Program-made: the position numbers and the translations under genes | Shown: piece by piece, positions 22,310 to 34,880 of the stretch | Numbering within the stretch: position 1 is the stretch's first letter | Layout of the letters: each line of letters starts with the position of its first letter | The notes under the pieces: generated by a model | What the model was told of the DNA's origin: nothing | What the model saw: the letters and a program-made list of their open reading frames with translations, nothing else | The model's database searches: none | Assembly: GCF_001522545.3 (NCBI RefSeq) | Contig: NC_031774.1 | Coordinates: 47,313,423-47,377,422, forward strand | Origin: Parus major | Taxonomy: Eukaryota; Chordata; Aves; Passeriformes; Paridae | Direction of reading: 5' to 3' | DNA length: 64,000 nucleotides

Positions 22310-25300
22310 AGTGACTTCGCTAAAGGCACACAGAAAACAATGGGAGAGCAGAGCACTGAATTCAGCCTCCCAAACCTCTAGACAGGGTTTAATCACTGAA
22401 CTGAGCTTCCCTCTTGAGAGGAGATATTGGAGACCCTTGCCAAAACAAACCCAGTTGGTACACAATGGAAAGCAATGAAAGTTCTGCTGACCAATAAGTA
22501 CAGAGTTGGGAGCTGCAGGGAACAAAAGGGCCATAGCCAAGCTCAGAGGCTTTCTCCACAAACTAACCAGCTCACAAGAGCCATGGCACCACAGATATGC
22601 AAAGGCTGCAGCCACCCAGGGAAGTGCAGAGGAGCAGGACTGCCTGGCCATGAGACCTGACAACAAAAGCAAAACGAGTTTCAGCCAACCAGCTGTGCTA
22701 GTTTTCTCATGACATATCTATCTCACTAACCTGATCAAGGTCAAAAAGCACACATTTTTCTATTAAAAATATAACTGTTAATAATAAGGAAGAATAACTG
22801 GCAATACTTCAAAATCCTAGTGAAAGCTGAAGATAGTCTGAAGTTTTGCAACACAGCACAATGCTAAATCACAGCGAGGCACATGAAGGAATAACTCTTA
22901 AAAAACAATGCAGACAAGCAGTACTTGTATTAAAAATTTGTACTAAAACTGTTTCATTGGAAGTTTTCATGATTTTTTCAACTATTTGCTACTCATTCTG
23001 ATGAAGAAACTGTTCTCTCACTTATGACAAAAAGGGTTTTAAATAACCTTAAGAGTAGATGTTCCTTCTTGAAAGATTTCTTACACTGCCTTCTAGTTTT
23101 TAAATAATAAAAAAAAACCCAATAGCACAACTTCTCATTATAGAACCAGATTATTCACAAAGTAATTGCTTCAAGAGTTATAGTAGAAAGAAGTAAACTA
23201 CTTCTAGTGGCTATGAAAGGCAAGAGAAGCCTTTCAAAGAGTCTCCTAATTATGCATTCTTTCTTGCTCTCTTTGCACTGTAGATCTTGTCATAACACTC
23301 CTCAGGCTCACCCCATGCCTTTTAAATGACATTTGAGAATAAAAAGCAATTAAATATCTACAACAGCCACAAACTTTTGCCTTAATGATAAAGTCACTGT
23401 CAAAGTCCTAGCTGGTGTCAGTCTGGCCAGGCCTTTCCTCCAGCCATGGCTTGTGAGGTCCCAGGCAGAGCTCAGGCACAGACTGCAGACATGTCCTCAT
23501 GTCCTTCAACACTGGGCTCTGGCAGCAGCTGGATGACTTTGACAATAAGTTTATTATGGTCTTCTGAACATTAATTATGGTCACACTTGATCTCAGAGGC
23601 TCAGTGTGATGTGCAATTACTCTTATTCCAATCACAAAACCAGCAACCAGCAATTTAATGTTATCTGTGTTGCAGTTTTCCTTGTGCCTCTCTATGGCTT
23701 TGATGTTCAGAATGATGCTGGTCACGGCAGTACCTGATCTATGCCTCTTCAAGGTGACACTGCAAACCCCTGCCTGCAGTCCAGCCTTGCAAACAGCTGG
23801 AAAATTTATTCATCTTTTAACTTTCTGCAGGACTGTTTGCTACACAAAAGCTTCAGCAGAGTTTGTGCAAGCTATTGTCAACACATACAAATGGGCAGTA
23901 GCCCAGAAGGTTTATGAAAAATTAGACAAAAATGTTGTCAAGTAGAAAAAATAACATTTCACTTTCAGACCCAAATAGCTAAAGAATGTTGTGGTCTTGT
24001 GGGTTTTTCCATAAGAAGGAGCTGGCAGTTGTCAGGTGTCTCCTTGACCGACCTGAGGAACCTGTAAAACCATGCTTCGGGAGGCCAGCAGTTCAGGAGC
24101 CAGCTCTCAGACTCTTTCCCAGCTTGCTCTTTGCTGAAAACCTTGTCCAGTTTCTCTGCTTCTCACAGACCTGACTGGCACTCATTTTGGCAGACAAAGC
24201 TCTGAATATTTTTGCCTCTTTTCCTAGGTTATTTTCCCTACTTATCCTTCCCTGTCAGCAGCACCCTAGGTCAGCCCCAAGTGCTGTTTCAACAACCTTT
24301 GCCCACCTTTGTTTCAGACAAGCCCTCAACTTATGGCAGTAGTGTTCAAAGAAAAGCTCATCACAGTGATTTTAACCCCAGTGTCTGTCACCAGCCAGAC
24401 CATGCCCTGGTGCCTTTAACCTAAGCAAACTGGATGGCATGGGAGGGTGAATTCTCACCTATTTCACTCCCTTGTTAACCTACCTGTTCATAATTAATAA
24501 CGGAAATAATTCTGGGACAGTGTGGCATGTCCTAAGTGTGTGTAAAGAATTCATCTATTTTAATTGCTATATATCCAGAACAGATTTGGCTTAATTAAAT
24601 AACAGTATTGTAACTTTCACAGCTCTGCACCAGTCTAGCCAGCTGTGAGCTGCAGTGACTGCTGTACGTGAAAACCATCACTCCTCAGTACCATTGCTCC
24701 TTTGAGCTGAGATTTTCTTTCCAGCATATACTGGAGCTTACTGTTAGCTCAGTAAAACAGCTTGCTGTATCTCCAGATCCTAAATTTCTGTTTTTCATTT
24801 ATGTACTCATACAAGTAATTAAATCTTTTTCTGAAATTTTGATTTAAATGCTGTGTATTTTTCAGAAAATTTGAAATCTTTTGAAAGATGCCTGATGATA
24901 AGCCTGACAGGAGCCAGCGTGTTGAGTCTATAGAGCAAGGCAAAGAGGTCAAGTGCTTCCACCACCAGGGAAAATCATCTTGGTAAGAAGGAGCCAAATG
25001 CCAACACTCCAGCACTGGGTTTTCCCCTAGAGCTGCCATCTTAGTGCCCATTCCCATGGTCCTTTTTATTCACACAGGTTTTGCACCTTGAAATGGTGTA
25101 ACAGGGGAGGGGGAGGAGGAGACCTGGGGTCATGTCTAACAGGTTGTACACACAAAGCCATCAGCGTTGCTCACTCACAGCCTGGACTGCACTTTAGCAA
25201 GTGAGCTAAGGATGAAAGGTTTTCTGTTCCCACTGGAAACCCTCAGAGCCATCCATTCACCCTATCATATGTTCACTATCAGAAACTGCTCTTCAAAGCT

Positions 25301-26469
25301 GAACAAAAACTACTGTGCTGCATATAATTGACAAAGTTAATTGTATGCAGCATATTTCCTCTACCATAAATATTCCCAAACACCATTTGTTTCTGGATTT
25401 CACTGTTCTCTTAACTAAAGAACAGCTACATTATTGTTTCATCTGTAGCCCAACTGTTTTCTTTACGTTTTACCACTAAATTGAATCTACTGCCAGTAAT
25501 CTAATTTACATTTAAAATGCACAATATGCCAACATGACCAGACTTCAATAAAATTTTTACTAAAACTCATAAATGCCTTGATTCTGGTGTTTATAGAAAT
25601 TTTAGACTGTTCATTCCCTGAATGCTATGTCGCTAGCATCCTGAAATCATTCCCATATGAAGTAAGAAACATTCTTAGATTCATGCTGTGTCAAGAAATA
25701 CAAAATATAATGTCACTCACCATTGCTCTCAAAATCAAAGATTTGTCATCTCCCAGCAAAATGATTTGGATGGTGTGTCCAGCCTGCATTAGCATGGGAT
25801 ACTAGCTCCACGCACCTGCTTTTGTTATTGATACAGCACATCTTTTTCCCTGCATTTCAGATTGCAAATATTTCTTACCATCGTTGCTTCATTTATTTTT
25901 TCTTCCTGTGCACACAATTGCTTGGTTTCAATATATTGCAGAATTCTTCAAGTGTCTTATGAGCACTCTCCATCACCACTTAATCTTTCCTGAGTACCTA
26001 CCTGACAGTACCAGGAAGGTCATTTCCTAGAGGTTTAGATTACATTTCTCAGTTGGATACTGATTGTCAAATTTTTAATTTTAGCAAAACAAAAATTATC
26101 AGAGTTTCAGGTAGAACTGGAACAAGATTTCAGGGTGGTCTTCCTTTTTTTGTTTGCTTGGGGTTTTTTGGTTTGAGGTTTTTTAATGTGAAAATGGATT
26201 ATGGAGTAGACACAGCTCATTTTTGTACTTACTAAACATTTTGATTTCTTTTTTAAAACAATATTTTCAGGGGTATTAGGCTAAGTAGAGTTTTTAGAAG
26301 AAAAAATTGAAAGCAAGGAATACATTTGCTTCCTATTAAAACTCTTTTTTCTCTTGCTTTGAAACAAAAAGGGCGGGATGTGTGCAGGCAGGCACATGCT
26401 CCTACAAACGGAATTAGAAAGGGTTGAGTTTTTTGAGTCAAACCCTCATTACAGCCCCAAGCCTGCATG
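22310..26469. other. Unique sequence, no gene seen
   Basis: About 4.2 kb without supported genes. A T/G-rich low-complexity tract lies at 26142-26185. The block at 24480-24620 is AT-rich with TAATTAAT-type words and may be conserved, without further support. Confidence 0.5.
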
Positions 26470-26595
26470 AGTTCAAGAAGCATTTGGACAATGCTTTCAG
26501 ACACATGCTGTGACTCTTCTCTCCTGGCCCCGGTGCAGGGCCAGGAATTGGACTTGATGATCCTGATGGGTCCTCCTCAGCACAGTCATAGCTTC
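26470..26595 (+). mobile_element. CR1 LINE 3'-end fragment, plus orientation
   Basis: GTTCAAGAAGCATTTGGACA, ATGCTTTCAGACACATG and GGAATTGGACTTGATGATCC followed by TGATGGGTCC reproduce the last part of a CR1 3' end. The terminal tail is degraded. It faces the next CR1 fragment tail to tail. Confidence 0.9.
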
Positions 26596-26660
26596 AGTCA
26601 GTGTCCATAAGCTGTTCTACTCTGATCCAAAGACATTTACTTATTTAAACTTATTTATTG

Positions 26661-26950
26661 TAGAATTATAGAATCAGGGACCATAAAGATCACCTGCTTC
26701 CAGCCCCTCTGCCACAGGCAAGGAATAGCTTTGACTAGACCAGGTTGCTTGGGACCCCATCCAACCTGGCTTTGACCACTTCTAGGGATGGGACATCCAC
26801 AACTGTTTCTGGGTAACTTCTTGCAGTGTCCTACCACTCTCACAATACAAAATTGCCTACTAATATCTCATCCAAAACTCTAATATTTTCATTCAAAACC
26901 ATTCTCCCTTGTCCTCTCACCCTTTTTTATAAGCCCCCTTTAAGCACTTA
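26661..26950 (-). mobile_element. CR1 LINE 3'-end fragment, minus orientation
   Basis: It begins with TAGAATTATAGAATCAGGGA (reverse complement of the CR1 tail), then CTAGACCAGGTTGCTTGGGA, CCCCATCCAACCTGGCTTTG, GGGATGGGACATCCACAACT, AGTGTCCTACCACTCTCACA and CCTTGTCCTCTCACCC, all in the order expected for an inverted CR1 3' region. It is longer and older-looking than its neighbour. Confidence 0.93.
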
Positions 26951-27036
26951 AGTCTCATTTTCCAGTTAGGGCCAAGTATGGATTCTTGCCTCCTTACTAT
27001 TGGCTGAGAGAGCACACTGGGCCATATTTTACTTTA

Positions 27037-27109
27037 CATCTCATCTCATCTCATCTCATCTCATCTCATCTCATCTCATCTCATCTCATCTCATCTCATC
27101 TCATCTCAT
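27037..27109. repeat. (CATCT)n pentanucleotide microsatellite
   Basis: About 14.6 exact CATCT units over 73 bases without interruption. The strand is purely pyrimidine plus A. The purity suggests recent expansion and likely length polymorphism. Confidence 0.98.
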
Positions 27110-28272
27110 TTTGAAATATTAGTATTTATATGCTGTTATTACCCTGTGGAAGGGGAAATGATAATCAAGAGTTTGTCTAATTCAGAGTGGCAAAAAGCTG
27201 AAGAGATGTGAACTAAGACAAAGGCTCCTCTGCACTTAGATATTGGGGTTATAGTTGATTTAGGTAAAAGACAAGGTTGCAGCTGTCTCTTTCAAGGATA
27301 AATCAGACTCCTCTGGATATATTTGCTGTTTCACATCTAAATGCATATAACCAGCTTGCAGAAAACCTATCTGTACATTATATTGCTTTGAAATATCAGT
27401 TCAATTATGATTGTGCTTTCATACATTGGATCTGAGCATTGAATTCTAAGTGGTCACATTTTGCGCTTGGGTGGATGCATCTAAAAGATACGGCTTGGTT
27501 CTGAATAAAGAAAAAAGTGGGGACAACTAGTTCTATGCACAACACACCATTGCTCAAGCTGTATTCTTCTCCCAGGAAATTTTAATGGGATTTTTTGTGT
27601 ACAATAGGATTGTTGTACTCCAGGGTGCAACTATTTATGTAAATATAATCATGTTATTTATGTAAGAAATTCAAAAGTTTACAGTAAGAATCAAGAGCAA
27701 TTTCATCCTGAAGGAGTAATCATTTAATTGAGAATGCAGAGTTAAGATTTAATGTTTCCTTTTTTCCTTTTCCAAGTGGTTTTTGCTAGCATTCTTGCTA
27801 TACTCAGAGTTACATAAAGTAAATACACATTGTAGCCAAGTCAAAACTGCTGTGCCAACAGAAAGCAGTACCCCACACCTGCTGAGAAAAATCTCCCTTC
27901 TCAGTGCCTTATTTTTGCAAGAGCCCTTGTTGGGAGATGGAAGCCCTGGATTGTCCTGCCTGATAAGCAAGCACAGCAGGCTTTCTGAAAAGTGAAGCAC
28001 TCTGCACAGTGCTGGGACAGCAACACCAGACAGTTAAATTCATGTTTAGAGCTACCCAGGAGATGGCAGTTTGGGGACTTTTGGCCAATTTTTAAAATTT
28101 TAAATCAGAATTTCAAGTGTATGCCCTTATCCATCTAGTCTATGCAACAACATCATAAAACTGACCTGTGTTTACCCTGAATCACAGTGTGAACATGACA
28201 CAAAGTATGGGGTCCATTGCTCAAAACCCTTCTCTTTCTCCATTCACATCCTGGGGACCAAGGTCAATGGTC
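27110..28272. other. Unique sequence
   Basis: No gene or repeat recognised. Confidence 0.5.
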
Positions 28273-28370
28273 CATGTCCTGTGGTCATGTCAATCCTCTG
28301 CAGGATGTCAGTGGTGCTGTCCCTGCATCCTAAAGTGGTACCCTGGACAGAGGATTGACAACAGGACACG
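28273..28370. repeat. Imperfect inverted repeat, 98 nt
   Basis: Three nested paired segments: CATGTCCTGT (28273-28282) with ACAGGACACG (28361-28370, one mismatch), GTCAATCCTCTG (28289-28300) with CAGAGGATTGAC (28348-28359, perfect), and AGGATG (28302-28307) with CATCCT (28326-28331). Bulges of 6 and 16 nt interrupt the arms and the loop is 18 nt. The fold is weaker than a typical pre-microRNA because of the large asymmetric bulge. It may be a degraded foldback element. Confidence 0.75.
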
Positions 28371-30479
28371 GCTGGCTACAAGATGGAGACCTTACAGTGT
28401 CTGGGGAGCATAGCAAGGCAAAAAAACTTTGAGGGTGTTAACCAAAAAGTTCCTTCTTTTCTAACCATCTGCAGACTTCAGCCTTGATGTCAGTTTTACA
28501 AACAAGGCATTGAAGAAATGTTACATTCAAAGTTTTAAGAAGAGTGATTACACCATCAAGGGACAGAGCCAGACAATTCTTGAAAACAGAGAATTAAACT
28601 TAGAGCAGGACTCTGTGGAGGTCCAGTTACTAAGGGGTTATTGAGACAAAACTGAGTGAACTAAATGCATTCAATAGAAATGCACTATTGGAGAAAAACT
28701 CTCTTTTTCAGAGGATTTAGACTCCCACTTGTGCATGAGTTCTAGAAGTAGAAAGAGCTGCTGAAGATGACTCCAGCACTAATAGACTATTGGTTAAAGG
28801 ACAACATGTGACAGAAAGGTAAAATAAGATTGATTTGGAATTTTTTGCACAGACTGTGATCCCTAGCAGAAACATTTCTTTAAAAAACCTGTAGCAATAG
28901 TCTAAATTTCTGGGTAAATTTAGCTAAATGACATGTTTCAGTACAGTCAGCTTGAAAAGTCAGACGTTCAAACTCAAAGCACATAGGTCTCATTTGTGAG
29001 CCTGGGAAATGGTAACTTTGGAAGGATTTGGGGAACTTTGTGGATATTCAGACAAACATCATTTCCACCACTGACTCTAAAGGGCTAGTCCTCCTCTGGA
29101 ATGGGTAGTGGTGGGGCAACTGAATGAGAGGTTGTAAAATCCTATGCCTGGGCAGCCAGACAGCACAAAGTTGTCCAAGCTACTTCTGTCAAGTACCCAT
29201 ACAGGCCACACACATATGATGACAGGCTTTGTCAGTTTTGGACAGGGAAACTGTACAAGATGAATCCTGACATTTAAATCTCAAAGTGAGACCCATTCAC
29301 CTTGTGAGGGGATGCAAACTCTGCAAGGGAAAACGGATACGGGAATGTCACCGTGCTGTGGGAGGCCTTCTAACACTGGAAACTGAAAACCAAGATTAGA
29401 AGGTTGGGTTTGGAGTTTTTTTTCCTAAAATATATGCTGTAGCTCAGCTAGTGTTGTTACTGGTCTTGGAACAGCAGTCAAGCAGTCAGAGCGCATTATC
29501 ACAGTGGTCTTCTTTGGCTATGGAAATCTCTGAAGACAAGCAAAACACAAACAATATGCCAGAGGCTTATTTTGTATAAAACCCAACAATTTCAATATAC
29601 CTATCCCATAATTAATTTGACTTCTTGCATAGTACACCTCCTTGTCCTGCTGTCAGTCTTCCCTAGGGCCAGGGGCAGAGACACTGCCATGCCCAGCGTC
29701 CCATTCCAGACCAGCACACCTTCCCATCTTGATAGAAGAGCTTCCAGCATCAAAGTCTCAGACTGGGGCTGTTTAATTGAGCCAACAATTTTATATTCTG
29801 AATTCTGTGACTGTTGTTTAACCTGCAGACTGAGAAATTCACCATGAGAGTCAGAACAAGGTTCAGATTTATTGTCTGTGGAAAGCTGGTATCCTAAGGA
29901 GGTAGAGAAATCTTTCCAGGTTGTTGGTGTTAATGAGCCTGACATACAACTAAGCACTGCTGGCTCTATCCAGCAGAGGGAAGCAGCAAAAAGGGAGCTA
30001 TGTTGGTTGGTTTATCATTTTAACAATCACATAATAGAATAACTAGTTACTGCCTAAAAAAATATATTCATAAAATGTAGCTATAGCCAAAGTCCCATCA
30101 GGCAGATTTGTTCATTTCTGTCCAGTACTAAGATCATGTAAAAGTGGGACATTTCATTAGACAGTTTTTTTCCTTTAAACCTGTTGAACATTTTAATATA
30201 ACCTCAAATCACTGCAAGGAACAAATAATCCCTGAAGATGATACTAAACCTACACTTTTTACCTGCCCCTGTAAAATTGAATGAAAAAGTAACAGTACCA
30301 CTATTGTGATTCACACATAATTGAGTGTGCCAACTAATAATCTTTAATATCCATTGCTGACAGGATGGAATTAACTGCATTTTTCCCTGTCCAACTTTCA
30401 TTTTTTTCCTTGTGGTGTAAGCCAGTATCTAATCCCATCCTTATATCATTTTGGCTATATTAACTCAATTGAGGAGAAA
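28371..30479. other. Unique sequence, no gene seen
   Basis: Open frames at 29572-29957 overlap on both strands and resemble no protein. Nothing else is recognised. Confidence 0.5.
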
Positions 30480-30740
30480 GTACTTAGCCTAAAGCAAGTT
30501 AGGGTGAGACCTTGAAATAACAATGTTTATACAAGCTAAAGATGTCTTTTGTTGAAGCGCTCCACTGATGCTTGCCAACAAAAGCTTTTCATGCGCGAAA
30601 GAGTCAATACTGAATTATAGCTAAGCCATGTAATAATTATCCTCATTAGACGTAACCAGAGCATGGATAGGATGAATTCAGTTATAAACTCTGCTAATAC
30701 TCAGGAAGCATATTCTATATGTAATTTAATAATCTTGGAA
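30480..30740. promoter_or_regulatory. Candidate conserved non-coding element
   Basis: Repeat-free block with retained CpGs (GAAGCGC near 30555, ATGCGCGAAA at 30591-30600, GACGTAACC near 30650) next to homeodomain-like words (GAATTATAG near 30612, TAATAATTAT at 30631-30640). The mixture of CpG retention and AT-rich binding words resembles vertebrate conserved enhancers. Inference from composition only. Confidence 0.3.
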
Positions 30741-32469
30741 ATAAATACACGAGTCTTTCTGTCTTTTAGCACAAGATCTTTTTAAAGGAGAGAGGCAATT
30801 CACTTCACAGTGAGAAGACCAATTTTTTCATTATTTGTTTTTTGCTTAATCTGGGGGAAGCTTTTGAATATGGTATTTAGGTGAGTGTAACAGGGCTTCC
30901 TGAGAGCAAGAAAGCTGGGGCACACTGGCCACCACACCTTGGGTGTATCATCCTGGTGGGAAGATGGGCATGGGTGGGAATTTCTATTCTGAGCAGGGAG
31001 TGCAGATCTGGGTTGGAGTTACCTCTGTCTTCTCCTGAAGCAGGTGGGAGACTCCCCATGGAAAGATGCCTTGGGTGCACTGAAGCTTCATTTTTTCTGT
31101 CCCTGGCTCATAATTCCCTATTCTTCTTGACTTCCCCTTGACAAGTTTTTGAGATCCTTTGAGTGCTTTTTGCAGCTAGGGTGGTTTTAGCACAAATTTC
31201 TAACATTCAGGTTCTGGCTAGAGGCTGCCAAACCACTTCTCAGGCAATTTCTGCCCATGCTCTTGGCAACACAAGGGTAAGGGACTACTGCCATCCCAGT
31301 CCCAGACCAGTTGCTCTTCCTTTTTTCCCCCAGTTCTACCATTCACTGTCTGCATGTGTTTCAATTGATACTCTAGGCAGGTGACCTTAAAAACTTCCTC
31401 AAACATATATTGAGGGAGGAGGATGGTAGAGAAACTTTTTATTTACCTGTTTTACAACAACTCTACAAGGTGAGCAGAAATAGGACAGAGGGATGGTGAT
31501 TCTCTGGCCTATTATTTCTTTCAGTACCCTCATATTGGCAAGCATGGCAACCATGTCTTTGTGTTATTCACTCTGTGAACCCCCCTGATTCCACTGTGGG
31601 AAGCATGCCTGCTCTTTTCCTTGGGATTTTCCTCCCCCAGGACTGGAAGCCTGGCTTGGCTGCCTGACCAGAGCATCAGACCCAAGGACAGAATCCCAAG
31701 GACCCAGAATCAACTGGGGCTCTGATTCTCCCTGAACAGTTCTCTTGCAACGTCTCTAACTTTGCTGTTTCTTCTATTACAGGGGATAATATTACTTCCC
31801 TATCACTGAGTTAACCAGCTGTGCCTGAAAGCATGAAAACATCACGTTTTCCTCTTCAGCATTTAAACCTGATGCCATTCTGTGAACAAAACTATCCAGA
31901 AAATTAGCTTTTGGAGGTTGAGAAACTTTGAGAGACAGGAGGCTCCTTCAATGCTGCTTTGAACAGTCCTCAGGAGAGTCCAGCAGAGAAGGGGAAAGAG
32001 CAGCAAATTATGTAAGATCTTATCCATACCTCATCTAATCTGTTCCAACCCTGCTGAACACAGCAACAGGCATACCAGTGAGAGGTCCATGGCAAAATAT
32101 ACAGGGTGGTGAGACTATATGTACATAAATATTTCTAAATAAAGGGTCCAAACAAAGGCAGCAGCACATGTAGCTCACTAGGAGCTAGTGCATTCATCTC
32201 ATGGATGGCACAGACTATGAGTGAAAACCTGTTGTTTTCTGTAAGTCAGCCTCCCCCATCTGAGGCTGTGGCAAAATTCCCATAATTACAAAGAGAAGAG
32301 ATTCTGGTCCTTTCTAGTGATGGAAAGCTGACATAACTATCAAAGCTGGTGACAGTGTACTGATGTGGCAATAATGTAAGTCTAAGTCTACCAAGGTAAA
32401 GGAAAGCAGACAGGATATGAAAAGAAAATTTGGTTAATGGATTTATTTTTCCAAAGATTATTTACTTAC
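30741..32469. other. Unique sequence, no gene seen
   Basis: Moderately GC-rich at 30890-31130 with open frames on both strands that match no known family. No repeats recognised. Confidence 0.5.
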
Positions 32470-32860
32470 TTTTGGCAAATTACAGAGTTATTCGAAGAAG
32501 ATTTTTCAACTATTGACGTCTCACAGTGATAAAGTAATCAGCATTTCTCAGAATATTATGAAAAAGGCCCATGGTCCATGAAAAAGTCGTATTCAAAACA
32601 ACTGGTGTAAGAATGTGTTTGTGTAGAATGAACATTTTTAGCAATGAGGCCAGAACACTAAATTAAATAGCCATATTTTAAGTTTTCATCACAAAATATT
32701 TTGTAGTTACATTAAAAGTTATCAAATTTGAGGAATGATATAAATAAGACCTAACCTCCGTGCTATTAAATTAAGTTGCTGCCAACATTATTATTGGCAG
32801 TAAAATTGCTTTGATTGCTATCAGCTATAATCAAATATAGGAAAAGCTTGGAATGTTGAT
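32470..32860. promoter_or_regulatory. Candidate conserved non-coding element
   Basis: AT-rich and repeat-free, with TTATTCGAAG, TTGACGTC (a CRE-like core near 32512), AAAGTCGTATTC near 32583 and, at 32790-32835, TTATTGGCAG, CTTTGAT (TCF/LEF-like, 32809-32815) and TATAATCAAA. Inference only; no comparative data. Confidence 0.28.
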
Positions 32861-34609
32861 ATGTTCCACAGTAGTATGTTCTGAAACAGTCATTAAAAAA
32901 GAAAGCTCTGACATGACATATCTGTTTAAAATTATGCTCCACAGTAGCAGATAAATAGCATAATGAATTCTTGGGTTGCTGCAGCCTATATGCTTAAGCT
33001 TAAGTTATTATTTTATTTCCATTTGTCTTTTTGAACAGTTTAATGTTGTAAGTAAGCCACAGCTCAATATACTGAATTATTTACAAGCCTGTGGAGTGCA
33101 GATGCCTAACACAGCAGTTCTGGAGAAATCTCTCCCAGCTCTAGCCAGGACATGCATGTCAAAACAGAGAGGGCAGTTCTCCAGCACCCAGATCGGCCTG
33201 GTCCATCCAAGTCCTGCCCAAGGCCAGGGTGAATCTCTGCTCACAGTCTGAGGCTGGGTTAATTCTTTCCATTAGGAGCCACTCCAACACTCCAGCAATG
33301 GAAGGCAGAGCAGTGCAGAGCAGAGCAAAGCAGCACAGCTTGGAGGGAAGAATCGGTGTGTGAACAGACCCCTGGGGTGGCTGCTCAGTCACCACCTAGT
33401 CAGGCTTCAGACAAAAACTGCACACACACCTCGGGCTAAACTTGAGGTTTGTTCCATTGTGGCTTCCACAGAAACTGAGAGAACGCAGGCTGAGACCATA
33501 AACACAGCTGGATACCAAAGGTTGTTCCTTCCCTGGCACAGCACAGTCTTCCCCTACCCCAGGACATCCACCTCCCCTCCTCACAGGGACACTTTCCCCA
33601 GGATCTGTAAAGGCAGAGAGCAAGGGCCAGGACATGCTGAGTGAGGGCAGCAGCCGCTGGGGATGTTCAAGTTTATTCCACGCTCACCCTACAAGGGAAA
33701 TCACAAGGCTGGGTCACTTCCCAGCTCTGCAAAGCCACACTACTGAATCAACAGGGGAGAGAGAAAAAAAAAAAAAGTCTTCATAAAACAAATCCTACAG
33801 GATTTCCTCACAGTAATCCTCTACCCAGAGTGAGGTACCTGCAGTGCTTTAGTCACCTGCTGTTTTGAGGGGTGTAACTGCTGGAGGAACAGAAGGGCAG
33901 ACTTACTCAGTTACTTCCCCCACATATTCTGGAAAAACAAAGGGCTGCCTCCAGATACCCCGTCTCAGAATTGGAAGCTAAAATTCTCCCCAAGGCTCCT
34001 GCTTTATCATTGAATTTCAGAAAGAAGCAGAATTAACTACTTCTTGCACTTGGACCACACCAAAACAGCTTTTTGCCCCTGCAAATCTTCCTGTGAAACT
34101 GCTGCAGTGCCAGCTGGGATTTTCAGAGGGTTTGCATGAGAGAGTACCTCCAAATGCCTTGGAAAATCTCAGTCTAAACACAAATGGCAATCAACTAATT
34201 TGATGGGGAAAAAAACTGTCCTTTACAAGATATGCTTGTGCCAATTATGCTCTATAATCTCACCTCCAGAGGTAAAATAACTTTCCTTTCCCAGACGATA
34301 CTCAATGTATGCCATAAAAATTTCATCAGATAGTGGAAATTCAATGTACTATGAGACAACATATATGTCAGAGGGAACCAAATTCAGTTTCAGAATAATT
34401 CTACAATAGTTGTTAGCAGTAGAATTAGAAATGGCAGGTATTTTAAATAGTTATTGCTTTTTATTAAGTGTAATCAAGAATGTTGAAAGAACAAGCATTA
34501 TTTTATATAAGCATTAAGGGAAGTGATAGACAAAATGTTACTTCTAAATTAATTTTATCAGTTGTCCCTCTTCTTCAAATTATAAAAGGTTGAATACGAA
34601 GTTGTATTT
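32861..34609. other. Unique sequence, no gene seen
   Basis: A GC-richer section at 33100-33660 carries overlapping frames on both strands without recognisable products. An A13 run lies at about 33764-33776. Confidence 0.5.
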
Positions 34610-34880
34610 TATGGATCCAGCAGGTGTTGGACACAGGGACAGTGGGAGCAGCTGGACCCTCCTTGCCGGCGGTGGTGCAGGAGGGGCAGCTCCCTGCCCC
34701 ACAGCACCCTGCAGCCCAGGCATCCTGGCAGCTCAGCTGGGAGATGGCTCCTGACAGCGGGCTTGAGCAAGCAGACACAGCCCTCTGCCCCTGCTCACCC
34801 AGCTGGACCCAGCTGATCCTCTCACAGCACCCAGGCAGCCAGTCCTGCTGCTTTAAATGGGCAGAAATGAACGGCAGCAT
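34610..34880. other. Sharply bounded GC-rich patch
   Basis: About 265 bases rich in G and C (for example TGCCGGCGGTGGTGCAGGAG, then many CAGC and CAGCTGG words) sit between long AT-rich flanks. The edges are abrupt. Open frames of about 100 codons on both strands are explained by composition and match no protein. Repeated CAGCTGG and CCCAG words suggest degenerate internal repetition. It could be an old GC-rich repeat insertion, a diverged exon or a gene-conversion hotspot. Confidence 0.4.

Noticed and set aside
22235..22672. 145-codon minus-strand frame
   Set aside because: Its glycine run comes from the TCC repeat and opposite-strand frames are open over the same bases.
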